Positions 1 through 11,990 of a DNA stretch of 64,000 nt are shown one piece after another; the first letter of the stretch is position 1; each line of letters starts with the position of its first letter. Origin of the DNA: Rhyacophila brunnea (lineage: Eukaryota; Arthropoda; Insecta; Trichoptera; Rhyacophilidae); the NCBI GenBank assembly GCA_022495005.1, contig JAGYXB010000365.1:328925-392924 (forward strand). Direction: 5' to 3'. The notes below the pieces were generated by a model, which saw only the letters and a list, made by a program, of their open reading frames with translations, searched no databases and was not told where the DNA came from. The position numbers and the translations under genes are program-made.

Positions 1-234
1 TTATCAAAAAAATGTCCCAAATTGTAAAGATTCATATTTTTCCGCTAGGTGCCTCTGGTAGGTAGAGATATCGCCTGAATGGTGCAGATACAATTTTTTT
101 TTGTAAATTACTAGATATACTATATTATTAATATATTTTAGGAAATCAAGCCAAAAATGGACCACTTGACATGTTATATACCGGGAACATTGGCATTGGG
201 TGTAAAAAATTGTATGCCGCAAAGGCACATGCAA

Positions 235-850
235 CTTGCTGAAGACCTTCTGTACACCTATTACTAGACTTACGCGATGCAGCCTGCTTTCCTTGCTCCA
301 GAAATCAATTATTTTAATTTATATGTAAGTTAACATATCTACATTATTATTATTCATAGCCAATCATTTAATTCCCTTCATAATTTTTATATCTGGACTA
401 CATATAAATACATCCAGTTTTTATGATCGATCCTATAATATTAATTATGGCAGATTAGTTACACGTCACACTTATAATGTTGTGGATCCCGGACCTAGAA
501 AATTCTTATGTTGTTTTGTGTACTTGGACCAAGAGTATAGACTTAATAGGGAGAGTGTGTGGCTAACTTCCATTTATTGTAAAAACAAAAATCTTTTAAT
601 ACAACCTCCACCCTGTGAAGGCCCTTATGATCTTAGGATCAAACGTAATAAAAAAAAAACTTTATTTTGTGTCAGTTGTACATTATTTGCCGTTGCTAAA
701 TAGTCTGATGTTACTAAACGGTGACCCATATCGGAAAAACCAATTCAATTGGATACATACTTCTATAAATTAGAAGTTAAATTCAATTTCTATCAGTATT
801 CTGTATATTCATATGGATAAAAATACTTGAACTAAATGTTATTATTACAG
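235..850. other. mannosidase intron or upstream sequence holding a SINE
   Basis: AT-rich sequence ahead of the first visible mannosidase exon. I see no convincing exon here. The only recognisable object is the truncated SINE at 480-660. The acceptor that starts the exon is the run ending ATTACAG at 850. Confidence 0.5.
480..660 (+). repeat. tRNA-derived SINE, 5'-truncated copy
   Basis: Shares the body of the SINE at 32601-32845: a 'ggatccc' start, 'gacttaataggg', the 'ggctaacttccattt' block, and 'ctccacc...gaggccc..atgatc.taggatc' near the 3' end, followed by an A-rich tail. The A-box half is missing, so this copy is truncated. It lies in the intron upstream of the mannosidase exon. Confidence 0.6.
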
Positions 851-2547
851 GGCGAAGTATCATCCAACATGTATGTGAAGAGCAACGATGCCCACAACCT
901 CCTTCGTCCAGAGTTTCTGGAAAGCTTATGGTATATGTACCAATTTACAGGCAATACGACTTACCATGACTGGGGGTGGCAAATATTTCAGGTGAACTAT
1001 TACTAACTTTCACTATTGTTTTTTTTTTAAATATATTTTTCTTGATTCTGGTTCAAAGCACTTTTCTGTCATATGTATATATTCATAAACTATCAAATCA
1101 AGCTTCATTTTGTTGGTTACATAAAGTAAAACCTTGTTAATTATTCAAAATCGACAGGATCGAAAATAAATTAAAAAAATATGGGGGGAAATGGTATAAT
1201 TTAAATTTTTTTTTATTTTCATTGTATTGTTTCTGATCATTCATGTGCCTACCAAATTTTTCGATGAAATTCTTTCATATTACAATCATTGCTAAGTACC
1301 ATGTGTCATTAATTCATTATGTGTAACTATACCAAAAGAAGAATGTACAAATTATGTATTGTAGGTAGGTTATTTTCAAATCAATGCGAGACAAATTGTC
1401 ATATACTCTGTCCTGTCAAGTGTCTCTTCAATGCCCTTGATTGAGAGTCAGATAGGACAGCGCCATCGGTGTATTCCAGGTCTCATAACTAAGAACACTG
1501 ATAATTCGGAATTCGCCGTAATTCAAAATTTTCGCAAAAAAAATGTCCCTTAAAACATTATTTTCATATAAAACCATACCTTTAATTCGAATTTCGTAAT
1601 TCGAAATGATTACAGGAGTCCTGGCATATAAACATATTCAATAAATTGTAATAAAGTACACTATTTCATGAGCCAGTCATTGAAAATTGTGACAGATTTT
1701 TCATAAAACATCATAAATTTCTTATTTTACGAAGGTAATAAAAATAATCCTGACATTTTATGACCCACTAACACACACGGAACCGGAAATTTGGTAGGCA
1801 CATCTATGATCGTAAACAATATCGATGAAAATTAAAAATTTTATTATTTTTCCCCCATACATTCCATAATTCGTAATTCGATTTTTTTTTCAATTTTCGG
1901 TCCCGTGGAATTTGTATTAATTTTAAAATAAACATGTGTAGTATGTATTCTTAATTCAACAAAAACAAATATGTAAGTATGAATGAAAAAGTATGCACTA
2001 TTTTGTTGAATCGCTCATAACATACCAAAACTATTATGGTTTGGTTTAGTCAGGGTTTAATTGATTTTTAAAAACTAACTAAGACCCTTTGTAAATTGTA
2101 GTCGTAGTACAATAAAAACAATTATGAATGACTGACAAAGTTTAATGTGCACTATTTATGTCGGATCATGACAGCCTACCTTCACCCTTTGCCACTGCCG
2201 CACATGCTTGTTCGGGTACATGTAAAATTATTAGTATTGATACTTTGGGGCACTTGTAGAATTTCAAATGAATTTTGGCATGATATTCATATAAATCATG
2301 ATGAAATAATTTATGAATATTGTTACAGGCCTTTGAAAAATATACGCGAGTCCAGAATGGCTACACATCTATCGGCAGTGTGAAGAATGTTGACAACACT
2401 CGTCCAACAGATATGATTGAGTCTTTCTTCTTGGGCGAGACATTGAAGTATTTTCACCTGCTGTTTAGTGACAACCGCTACACTCTCGACCTTACCAAAT
2501 ATGTTGTGAACTCAGAGGCTCATCCTTTTCCTATTCGAGAAGTATAG
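851..2547 (+). CDS. class I mannosyl-oligosaccharide alpha-1,2-mannosidase (GH47), last two coding exons
   Basis: Two phase-0 exons are visible: 851-991 (47 codons, acceptor ATTACAG, donor GTGAAC) and 2329-2547 (72 codons plus TAG, acceptor TGTTACAG). The first exon carries [17 protein letters not shown] and the second carries [18 protein letters not shown] and NSEAHPFPI. These are C-terminal signatures of glycosyl hydrolase family 47, the Ca2+-dependent enzymes that trim alpha-1,2-mannose from N-glycans in the ER or Golgi. The usual NTEAHP calcium-binding Thr is Ser here, which some family members share. The protein stops a few residues after this motif, as the family normally does. A good donor (CCG/GTAAGT at 2551) follows the stop, so a 3'UTR intron is possible. 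Upstream exons lie to the left of the window. The closest match from memory is the insect mas-1/Golgi type, but ER and Golgi subtypes cannot be separated from the tail alone. Confidence 0.88.
1123..1935. mobile_element. decayed inverted-repeat DNA element in the mannosidase intron
   Basis: About 130 bp at 1126-1260 recurs in inverted form at about 1760-1935. The shared blocks include 'gtgcctaccaaatt', a run of Gs next to an A-rich tract (Cs on the other side), and 'gatcgaaaat/accgaaaat'. The outer sequence 'agtaaaaccttgttaatt' resembles pogo/Tigger-like termini seen elsewhere in the window. No transposase is visible. Boundaries are approximate. Confidence 0.45.
2028..2203 (+). repeat. copy of a dispersed foldback/MITE family (CAGTGGCGAAGGG-ended)
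   Basis: Matches the arms of the element at 48418-48765: 'cagggtttaattga', 'aaaactaac', 'gactgacaaagtttaatgtg', 'cactatttatgtcggatc', then 'acagcctacc..caccctttgccactg'. It sits in the intron just before the last mannosidase exon. Confidence 0.6.
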
Positions 2548-2551
2548 CCGG

Positions 2552-2870
2552 TAAGTTAACCAACTATTATGATCCTTTTAATACCTTTTGTAGTATTATT
2601 TTGGTTACAGATTACACATTTGAGGCGCCCAGTATCAAAGTGGGCCAAAGGTACCTTGATGTTTTTTACAGGGAGGGCGAAAAGGTATATTAGTTATACT
2701 TTTGACAATGTATAATATTGAAGTATTATATTTATCTTAATACAGTACTCTCTCAGTAATCCGCCACCTCAAAAACCTGACAAGTGTCCAATCTCATAAT
2801 TTATGCAACATAGTGAATGTTTTGACGGTTGCATTATTTTCCTCTGCCCATTTAATGGTTACGCGTCGGT
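2552..2870. other. region downstream of the mannosidase gene
   Basis: Probably 3'UTR and flank. 'cagtactctctcagtaatccgc' at about 2745 resembles a pogo/Tigger-type terminus, but I found no matching partner end. Nothing else recognisable. Confidence 0.3.
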
Positions 2871-2874
2871 TCTA

Positions 2875-4865
2875 GCTAGTGCATCTTCTGATTTGACTGT
2901 ATGAGCTGCGTTGACAATTATTGCCTTCATCCTCAGAATCTAAGCCTTTTACTTCAAACTCCTGCGGATATGCCATTGCCATTTCTGGTGACTTGTGGGT
3001 TTTTAGTCTCTTTATCCCCTTTTATGTCACTCTACGAAAAAGTATTTCAGGTTCTTGCTCATAGATACGTACGTCAACCATCTCATCATCCTCTTCTGTA
3101 TCTCTGTATAGGGCTTCACAATATGTTTTCCACCTTGCAGTAACCCTATCCAATTCCATAAGCAGTGTGCCGTCCTCTTCCTCGATGGCCCAGTTCATTT
3201 CTTGAAGTCTCCTGTGATTTCTTTCACTTTTTGGAATAGGTCACGAGTTTCTACTCTGACAGTATGGGTTTCGATGTCTTCACATTTATTTCTGAGGAAA
3301 AGATTCTTGTCCCGCCGACAGTCGCTGAACAACTCTGTTTTGTTCAGAGTACCTTGCATGTTCTATAGTTGAATTAAGTCCCTTATTCCTAAGATCGGCT
3401 CTTGTTTGTATGTTCTTGTCCCATGTTTCATCAGATATTCAGATCTTGCGACGTTTCGGATGTTCCTTACTATTATTGAATTTCTGGACTTCCTCCGTCG
3501 CATATAAGGCGGCTTCCTTCAACTTATTCCATGTTGTTTCCACATTATCGCTGGGGTCTACGCAGAGTGATGTCATTTTACGATTCATTTCCTCGCTAAA
3601 TTGCGATGTCGTAGTATCATTAAATATAAACGGTTGAGTATTCTCACATTGTTTAGTCTTTTTCAACTTAAGTCTCATGTTGGCAACAAGAAGTTTGTTA
3701 TCGCTCCCGCAGTCTGCACTCGGGTAGGTTTCTACATTAAACACTGATGACCGCCATCTTTTATTGATTATTATGAAATCAATCTGGTTTCTATAATAGC
3801 GATCACCTGGTGAAATCCATGTATATAGTCTCCTAGGGTGATGTTGGAACCATGAGTTTATGATTGCAAGAACCTGTTCTACGCAGAATTGCAAAAAACC
3901 TACCCCTCTTGCGTTGTGATTACCATCTCCAAATTTACTGATAAACTCTCTGAGACGATTGTCGTTCATGGTATTACCAACTTTGGCGTTTATATCGCCT
4001 TGGACAACGGTAATCTCTCTTTTGGGTATTTCTTGGATTGTGCTTCTTAGCTCCTTGAAAAATTCTTCTCTATATTCGTCTGTTGATGCGGCTGTAGGCG
4101 CATATACTTGTATAATGTTCAGCAAACATGGCTGGGCGTTGAGCTTTATTGTTATTATCCTGTCACTGATCAAATTGTATCCAATGACACTATCTCGGAG
4201 AGTTCGTGGTACAATAAAAGCTACTCCGTTTCAACTTTCGTTTTGTAATGAACAATATACCATGTTGCCAGGTTTGGTCTCAAAGTGTCTCGTTTAAACC
4301 CATTATATTTACGCTGTATCTCTGCATCTCTTTTTCGATGATTGCGGGCTTTCTGCGGTGTTAACGTGTACCTATTTTTTTGGGATTTTCGTGACCGATT
4401 TACCAGTATCCGATTTCCCACACGTTGCCTGATAAATCACACCCGTGTGCCCAGCAATCAATTTCATACCACGCGGCCCGGACCCTGTGTGGCACCGGGT
4501 GTCAGCTGGATCATCTGACGTACTGTTACGATTTTGATGTTGCATTTCATGTGGTTTTCGTGATATTTTAATGTGGTGGTTTACTGTTGACTTCCACATC
4601 GCAATATTGAAGCCATTCATAATGTATTCATTATCGCCTTCAAGTGTCAGATCTAAGGCTGTTCCAATCCCCTTGATCACCACCCTTGGTCAGTACTGAA
4701 GAAATTGCTGCCTTCCTCCAGTGGACCCCTCTTAGTCTGGCTCCTCATCATAGACCTGTCTGGCTTGGGAGACCCTTCCGATAGTTAGACTACCGCCAGT
4801 ATAGCCCTACAAATCCTCAGAATGCCCAAGCTTCCTCACCACGACAAGGTGGAGATCCATTCGAG
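2875..4865 (-). mobile_element. RTE-like non-LTR retrotransposon fragment
   Basis: One degraded LINE on the minus strand. Read from high to low coordinates: a 5' segment at about 4690-4865 with 'ccaccttgtcgtggtgagg', a broken N-terminal coding part, the endonuclease ORF (3439-4173), then a linker into the reverse transcriptase at about 3440-2880. Fragments such as EEDGTLLMELDRVTARWKTY and EALYRDTEEDDE resemble the linker between endonuclease and RT in RTE-type elements. The RT catalytic core is not present, so the copy is truncated and inactive. Confidence 0.75.
3439..4173 (-). pseudogene. RTE-type apurinic-like endonuclease domain (fragment of ORF2)
   Basis: An open stretch of 244 codons with the exonuclease-endonuclease-phosphatase fold signatures of LINE ORF2 proteins: IIQVYAPTAASTDEYREEF, then VQGDINAKVG (the GD.N.. 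motif), then YTWISPGDRYYRNQIDFIII (the SPDG..NQID motif near the C-terminal catalytic region), and SDNKLLVANMRLKLK. Proteins of this kind are often auto-named craniofacial development protein 2-like. In an active element the domain nicks the target DNA to prime reverse transcription. Here it is a long open relic between frameshifted flanks; the stop at 3439 precedes linker sequence in other frames. Confidence 0.8.
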
Positions 4866-5119
4866 GAGGCTTTGTATCTAGTATTAGGCTGTGTATCTAG
4901 TATTAGGCTGTGTATCTAAAAATCTGTTTTTGAGTCCAGACATGATAAAATTCAATAAAATGTAATTTCTTCTTGTTTCAGAATGTACCGCCATAAGGAA
5001 GACTGACTTTTGCTGTGCTGATATGCTGAATGACCAAAGTTTGTAGAAATTAACAAGTTTTATCATTATACTGATTCTTCTTAAATCTCAAATGGCCATT
5101 GTAAAGTGTTTTTCTAATA

Positions 5120-5798
5120 TAGTAAAACTCCGTTAATATGAACATGATTAATTCAAAATACGTCGTAAATCATAAGTTTTCTTTGTATGTATGTGTTGCA
5201 ACACAAGAACTCAGTAGTAAGATTTTTCTGTATGACTAATTATTGTAATTTGTGTGATTAATCTGAAATCAAAACGAATATGGTCAAGCTTACGAAAACA
5301 ACCTCACTAGGTTTGCTAGAGTGAAACAGGTGACGTGACCGGCCCTGCGCAATGTAATAAAACTTTCCACAAGCGTTGCGACGGATACCTGTGGCTTGCA
5401 CATGGCACATCAAAAAAAACAATAATCGTGTAAAAAATGCTATTAGAAATTAAAAAGGACACTGATATGGTAATGATCTAATTTCAAAATAAAAAAATAA
5501 TTAGGTATTATAAGTTATGTAAAACTTTTCAACAGTCAACAGTTTAAGACAGTTCAACTTGTCACAGTAATTAAAACATGGGTAAGGGCACACACCAACT
5601 TGCCTATGTTTATATTTCTCTGTCAATTGAAAATTGAATGTGATGGGGTGGCTCACTAAAAACGACAATGGCCCAATGACTATAATATATTTTATCAAAG
5701 AAAAATTGTCAAATTTCTTTTGCAATATAATGTACATTTTGTAATTGATTTTTTTCATATTTCGGTTGGATCGATTTCGAATTAACAGGATTTTACTG
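5120..5798. mobile_element. pogo/Tigger-like MITE flanked by TA
   Basis: Left end tAGTAAAACTCCGTTAAT and right end ATTAACAGGATTTTACTG are inverted matches, each flanked by TA (5118-5119 and 5799-5800). This fits Tc1/mariner-superfamily pogo-type elements. It is 679 bp and has no transposase, so it is non-autonomous. The first base of the left terminus is T where the right end implies C. Confidence 0.6.
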
Positions 5799-5819
5799 TA
5801 TTTAATAATTGTTCATATG

Positions 5820-6660
5820 TAAATAAAGTAAGTTTAAGTTGATGAAAAGGATCAGAATATTTTTGTATTGTTCATCCATTAAGTATTATACTTATAATAG
5901 TCCTCAAATATTCATCGCCATTTTAATTGTATATACCACTAAACATGTATTAAATCTGTAGTGGGCTTCTATGCGCCATCAATATGAATCAATTACCCAT
6001 CTTCCTTTTTGTGCTCGTGTTTTGCTTTGTTTTCTTGTTTAAATTGATGACATCCGATACAGAATCCGTTTCCATTCATAAAACAATATAGCAAAACATT
6101 GTGGGGCCCAAGTTAGGACCCCCGACATCGTGAATGTGTTTAGGCATCGAAAGAAACAACCTGTCCTGTCCATTTACGGGACTAGAATGATGATTTTATG
6201 ACATTGTTTGGAAATATTCGCTAAACTTCAATTTTATTAACCCGGCCGCCGCGTAAGTTTCAATACAAAAGAAGTCCTGTCTGCGGTACGTTTTTTCGAA
6301 ATCTTTTTATTCGCTGTATTATATCTGACATTTATTGCCTTCAAACACATTAAGATTATTAAATATAAAATAGGAATTAATTGCCCAATGCACACAAAAA
6401 TACACTAACAAATTTCTTACCCGAATCATTCGTCAGCCATGATTGCGTTAATATTCGGTACAAATCAATAAACCACACACTTGAATTTTTAAACATATGC
6501 CCCTTTTGGGTGAGGAATTCACATTAATTATTTTTACATATTATAATTGACACATTTAATATTTAAATCTCAAGTTTTAACACGATTTTTTACAAAACTG
6601 AACATTAAAAAAACACAAGAACAGTTTTAAAAATATTTTGCCGAGTATAGCATATAGCAA
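5820..6660. other. AT-rich intergenic sequence
   Basis: No gene recognised. 'TTAACCCGGCCGCCGCGTAA' at about 6238 has the TTAA-CCC form of a piggyBac terminus and lies beyond the 3' end of the piggyBac remnant (6670-7480). No matching partner end was found, so this is only a candidate. Confidence 0.3.
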
Positions 6661-6669
6661 GCACGTATA

Positions 6670-7480
6670 GCATGGGTTTAAACATAATCCTACATCACAA
6701 GCTATGCAAACATAACGGGAAAGTGTTTGTTTTTCTTCGAATTGCCACATACATGACATCGACGTCGAGGCTTATCTGTATTTCTAGTCGGCGGAAGTAG
6801 TTCGAGCAAGTGTCGTGTCGCAGTTTTCGGCAATAGTCTAATTGGACTATCACTTGTTGACGGTCTAGGTTGGGGTGTATTTGAATTGAAGGGTTCACTT
6901 TAAATAATTGTTTAATCACGGTAAGCTGAAACTCACCCAATGTTTGTTTACGTCCTGTTATAAATTTATATAAATAAAATGAATTTAATAAATATAAATC
7001 TATCAAATGGAACGCCACTTCCTTGTACCATTTGATAGACTTACGCATGCACAACAAACTACTAAGCATCATGTCGGCTTTGTGAACTATGCCCATATTT
7101 TTATTATAATCAATGACACACTTGGGTTTTTGAATGAGCCCACCAGTCCTAAAGTTCATTTTTCCTGTTGACCCAAAAGATTTGTCGTGAGAGTGGTCAG
7201 CATGTGAACGTCTCTCCTCTCATGCCATTTGAGAGCCAAAGGGGACTGTTGCACTTAGTCTCAGTCTCTCCCTTTTTCAATTTTTTTACAATCCAGCATC
7301 TCTTTTCGGTTTTTCCTTACCATTCCACATGCATTGGTCATATTGGCATGGTGATATTTAAAAATAAGCGGCCTACAGGTATATCTATAGGTGAAACAAG
7401 TTTCGTAATTATCGCAAAAGTCCTTCTGGTACTTTTGACATAGATTGAATACATATCTTCTGATTCATTTATCAGGATTA
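6670..7480 (-). pseudogene. piggyBac-like transposase C-terminal remnant
   Basis: The minus strand encodes, in broken frames, NACGMVRKNRKEM, LKKGE-like sequence, LALKWH-RRDVHMLTT, then FRTGGLIQKPKCVIDYNKNMG and HKADMMLSSLLCMRKSIKWY. These match the C-terminal half of the piggyBac transposase (compare 30694-31980), including the segment that holds the last catalytic Asp. Stops and frameshifts are frequent, and the C-terminal cysteine-rich zinc-binding part is disrupted. It is a separate, more decayed copy than the one at 31 kb. Confidence 0.75.
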
Positions 7481-7489
7481 CAATAATGA

Positions 7490-8715
7490 AAAACGAAAAA
7501 TTGCCGGTTTAAAACGGTGCGTATTACTAATACGCATGACAGAATCAACTGTTCGGGCATATCATAGTAAAAGGAATGAGTCAAAATTCAATCTCGTCTT
7601 TTCTTTTATACCCGTATCTTCCGCACCGGTTCTACTCCGCCAGGGGGCAGGCACGATTCAAATTTATACAATTACATTTATGAGGCACTATAAACTCGAG
7701 ATAAAGTTTTAGATCGAAGTAAGATTCCTACGACAAGTATTGGATTATAAGGTTTGAAATTTACCTGTGTAGAGTAACTTTTTACAATTTGAAAATGATC
7801 TGTAGGGCTTAATTGACAGATCTGAGAAATAATTTTTCTTTGTTAATTAACAAAATAATAATGTCCTCGGACTTACATTATTAGAATTTCGATTCTTGAA
7901 ATTCCTTTTTCTACTTTTTACAAAAGTAGGTACTAAACTCGTACGTACTTTGTTATAATTAATAACATTAATTTATTATTTAAATTTAGTGTGCGCAGCT
8001 AGTACTTACAATGTTCAATCATTAGATTTTAATTACGACGTTATCTGATATCATATTTTATTTATTTAAAATATTTTACAATGTTCAGCGGCAAATACAT
8101 CGCAACGAAATTTCAAATTCTTTCACGTAAACAAAACTCGATTTTATATATTTCAAAAATAGATTAGTTATGAATTGACATTTGTTTACAACATTTAGTT
8201 AATGATATCACATAAGTCGTTTACATATTATTGTTTATTTTTAACCTTATTTCTAGACATTTTAATTACTCACATTTTTCTTACAAGACCGTTTGGTCTG
8301 CCTGAAAGAAATCATCCATAGTTTACTCTGAGTGGCTGTAAGTCGCTCAGACTGTACTACAGGACTTATTACATGTGCACTATAGCTTCGTTTAGAGGTA
8401 GGCCGCGCAGTTTCATACAAAATCGACATTTACGATCGGACTAAAATAGTTGTGACGTCACAAAATCGTCGCAAGAAATGCTGGCTGAAGGCTTGCATTT
8501 CGTGGCCATGTCACTATCTCAGGCAAGAATGAAGGGTCGAATGACATGGCCTATTCTATTGTTATAAATATCAGGTAGGTGAAGACTTTGAAGCTGTTTG
8601 TAATATTGTCGTGTTTTGAAAATTCATTTGGTATGTACCTAGGTAATATAATAAAATCTATGTATTGTGAAAACTTTACTGATTTTCGGACGTGTTGTAG
8701 TATTATCGAATTGTA
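7490..8715. other. intergenic sequence, nothing recognised
   Basis: No exon or repeat family identified with confidence. The last part, before 8720, is probably the 3' untranslated tail of the Jockey element read on the minus strand. Confidence 0.3.
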
Positions 8716-8719
8716 TTTA

Positions 8720-9323
8720 ATGCTATTATTGTAATATTATGAATATGAATCTGCGACGAATTCTCCTGAGTATTGTCCTGGGTCTGTCGTGTTCCATGAT
8801 GGTATTTTCATCGTAATCTTTTAAATTTCTAATGGTTGAGTTTGGGTGGTTGTCCATTGACGCAAAGAATTTCGTAGCTAGTTTTTTAATATGCTCTTCT
8901 AGAGTATCTACTTCGAGGTCTCTGTGCAGGGTTGTGCCTCGGACAAAGTTTGGGGCGCCTGTGATTGTTCTTAAGATTACGTTTTGTACTATTTGAAGTC
9001 TCTGAGTGAGCTCTGGGCTGCCGTGTGCCCATATGGAACATGCGTATATCATTATCGGTATAATTATTGCTGAATATAAGAGGAGTTTGCCTCTCATTGA
9101 GACTTTGCTGCGGCTTCCCAGCATTGGGCCTAATCTGGCTTTGACTATTCTAGCTTCTCTATTTTTTGCGTTGATGTGTTTCTAGAAGGAGAGAGTTTTA
9201 TCTTAATGTAGTCCTAGGTATTTAACAGATTTTGACCATGGGATTATCTTCCTATGCATGACGAGGTTGTCTCTGCGTTTGCAGAGTCTATCATGTCTAT
9301 AGGAGAATATGATTGCTGCGCTT
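8720..9323 (-). pseudogene. Jockey-type LINE reverse transcriptase, C-terminal part
   Basis: On the minus strand, RLKSAAIIFSYRHDR leads to KSVKYLGLH, then a frameshift, then KARLGPMLGSRSKVSMRGKL, LLLYSAIIIPIMIYACSIW and a C-terminal tail ending at 8726. The KYLG.-L and KLLLY-.I-P.-.YA motifs are typical of the thumb and C-terminus of Jockey-clade ORF2 proteins. The rest of the same RT lies at 14980-15125 across the 5.65-kb insertion. The element is inactive (frameshift at about 9200, insertion, and missing RT core). Confidence 0.8.
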
Positions 9324-9326
9324 TTA

Positions 9327-9520
9327 AGCCTTGAATTCACTAGGGGACAAATCGTGCAACATGACGCACAACATCTACGTCGATGTTTCGGAAACGAAGC
9401 CGCGGAACATGTTTCTTGTTCAAAATACGTACACACTACGCAACGTTGCAGAATATGTTGTACTTGTCGCAGAAATGCGATACCCGCCAAAGTGACTCTT
9501 ATTGCAATATCATTAGAGCA
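9327..9520 (+). repeat. left terminal/subterminal repeat of the 5.65-kb element
   Basis: Begins with the 25-bp terminal repeat and continues with 'gcaacatgacgcac', 'aacgttgca' and similar motifs that recur, inverted, in the duplicated right terminus (14650-14976). It is much more GC-rich than the interior. Confidence 0.6.
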
Positions 9521-9529
9521 CATTTTTGT

Positions 9530-11990
9530 CTTTCAGGCCTTGTCATGTGATGGTGTCTAGACAATTTTTATTATTCTTTTTACCGACAAGCCGTCGGAGC
9601 CAGTAGCACTTCACCTTTTTAAATGTATATATTGTAATATATTTAATGAAATTGAGAACCTTCACAGAGTTGTTTGGATTATAACCAGAAGATATTATTG
9701 TATGATCTTTTTGTAGAATACCCACTCTATAATAAAATAATCTGCTCGCAAATAAGTTATATAATTGTTTGTAAACTTATATCACTTCACAAAAGCACGT
9801 TTCAAACATTTGAAACTCTACGCACGTCCTGAACTGCAAACATTGTCATCAATTTAAATGTAGTCTGGGCAGTCCATATCATACAAATTTGCGAGATTTA
9901 ATCAAAACAACATTCGCCGAGACCACACGGCGTTACTTTTAGTGAAACAAAATATTTGTAAACACGTCCACACGTGCGTTTTCATACGTTTTCCATCCGT
10001 CAGAAATACAAAACACATGCACATTTGTTTAAAATACTTAGTATATCTTTTTATACAAATATTTGCAAACAATTGATATGCAACTTTAAAACAGTGTTTA
10101 AAATGTATATTTATTTACGAGGAGACTTATCTTGATTTGGGACTTGGCATAACACTTGATGGCGATTCCTCAACGTTTTTAGTATAAGTAAATTTACATT
10201 ATGTATGCCTGTTGAAAGATCTTGAATACACACGCCTACGTAAACGAGTGTAAATTTATAAACTGTTCATTGTATTATAGGTACACGCGAAGTTGAATAA
10301 CGAAAATATTATGCAATTCAACATAAATAATACGTAGCCCGACAAATAAGATCTATATAATTTCCTACCCAGACTCCGGATTTTTTTTTCATTTTACAAT
10401 ATGTAAAAATTCCGTATTTCACAAAAACAGTGAATTTTCAACATAAAAAATGGATGTTTAAAAAATGCTGAACTACTAAAAAAAACAATAATCGAAAACT
10501 TTTAAATGTTTAGTAACGCACAACCGCATTTTTTTGAAATATTAATTATAATATTATATACATCCCACGTATTAAAAAATATGATAAAAGGTTTCAAAGC
10601 ACTGATCGGGTATGTGATTTTGAAAAAAAAACACCAAGCAGTAGGTAGGCGCCGTAATAACATATAATATGATGTAAGCTATTGTCGAGTCGAGCTGCGA
10701 AGCTGGAATGTATTATTTATGGCGACAAAATAATTTTGTCGTAAATATAATCTTTCATTATTATTATCCTACAGCTTTGCCCGTTTTTGCGAGCGATTGT
10801 GTGCCTTATTCGTCACGTCCGATGGGTTCAAACGCCAAACACACTAATTGAATGTTCGAAATTCAAATAGGTCATATAGAGTATGAAAGGAAGGGTTTTC
10901 CGAATTTAAGTTATCTTGCGATATAATATTGATGTTTCTCTAAAGCTTTCCGGCACATTATTGACAATATGGGAATTTATTTTTTCACAATGTTTGCAAC
11001 ACTCGAACCGACTAAACAAAGATGGCCGCTTTAAATTTAAAATGCGTTTTAACCGATATATACAATCAATTTTCACAAACTAATCATAATAAGATTGATC
11101 GATAAGCATATTAGAACTGATTTATTTAAATTTTTATAAATTAAGTTCTCTGTTTATGTTAAGTTTCTACACCTCTGACGGAAATCAAGTCTTTTGACAC
11201 TATAAATTTATTACGCTATGTATACTAACATACGGTATTTCAATTGACTCACCACATATTTACTTATGAGATGCATTCGAGTGACTGTTAGTTGAAGTGA
11301 GCACAATTTTATATAACTTAACACAGTCACAAAAAAATCACTTTTAAAAACAAGGTAACATCCGTCATTATTTGTTGTTTATGTAAAAAACGACAGGTGA
11401 TATTATTTACGTCTCCTAATGATTTAAAAATGCACAGCACTATATAATAACTCACATTTATAACAAGCACCCATAGATAACTATAAATATTCAAATAAAC
11501 AATAACATTTATACGAATTCCGATTTTGAAAAATGTGGTTTATTAGATATGATTTAAAACTAATTAGAATAACAATAACTAATAATATTAATTTACTGTA
11601 AGCAATGATGATATTAATGGGTAAAATGGCGCTCTTGGGTAGAGTTACAATGCTTTTTATGTCAATTTAGAAGTGTATAACATCAAAAAACGTCATGCGT
11701 AAATCATTTCAAGTTTATTATTGAAAGAATCATCAGTTAATTTACAATTATGGAGAAACACATATATCAGTAGATTTCTTGAATTTCGAAAAAAAATCAA
11801 AAATTCAGTATATTGGCAAAAAATATCAGTTGATCTACTGAAATTTAAGTAGACATGGCAACACTGGATCAACCATAGAATATTATGTCAAAATTTAATA
11901 ACGTAACATTCTTTTTATGGCTGTTTTTTAAACCAATGAAACTGATAAACATTCAATTGAATTGGCTCATATAACCCAAAAATATTTAAA
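9530..11990. other. AT-rich interior of the 5.65-kb element
   Basis: No gene found. At about 11765-11870 there is a short dispersed repeat ('ttcagta..', 'tagacatggcaacactg') that also occurs at 61895-62130. Confidence 0.35.

Noticed and set aside
6238..6260. TTAACCCGGCC as a piggyBac terminus
   Set aside because: No partner end with GGGTTAA was found around the remnant at 6670-7480, so it is mentioned only as a candidate.
7168..7443. 91-codon ORF (+)
   Set aside because: It is the antisense of the piggyBac remnant on the minus strand.
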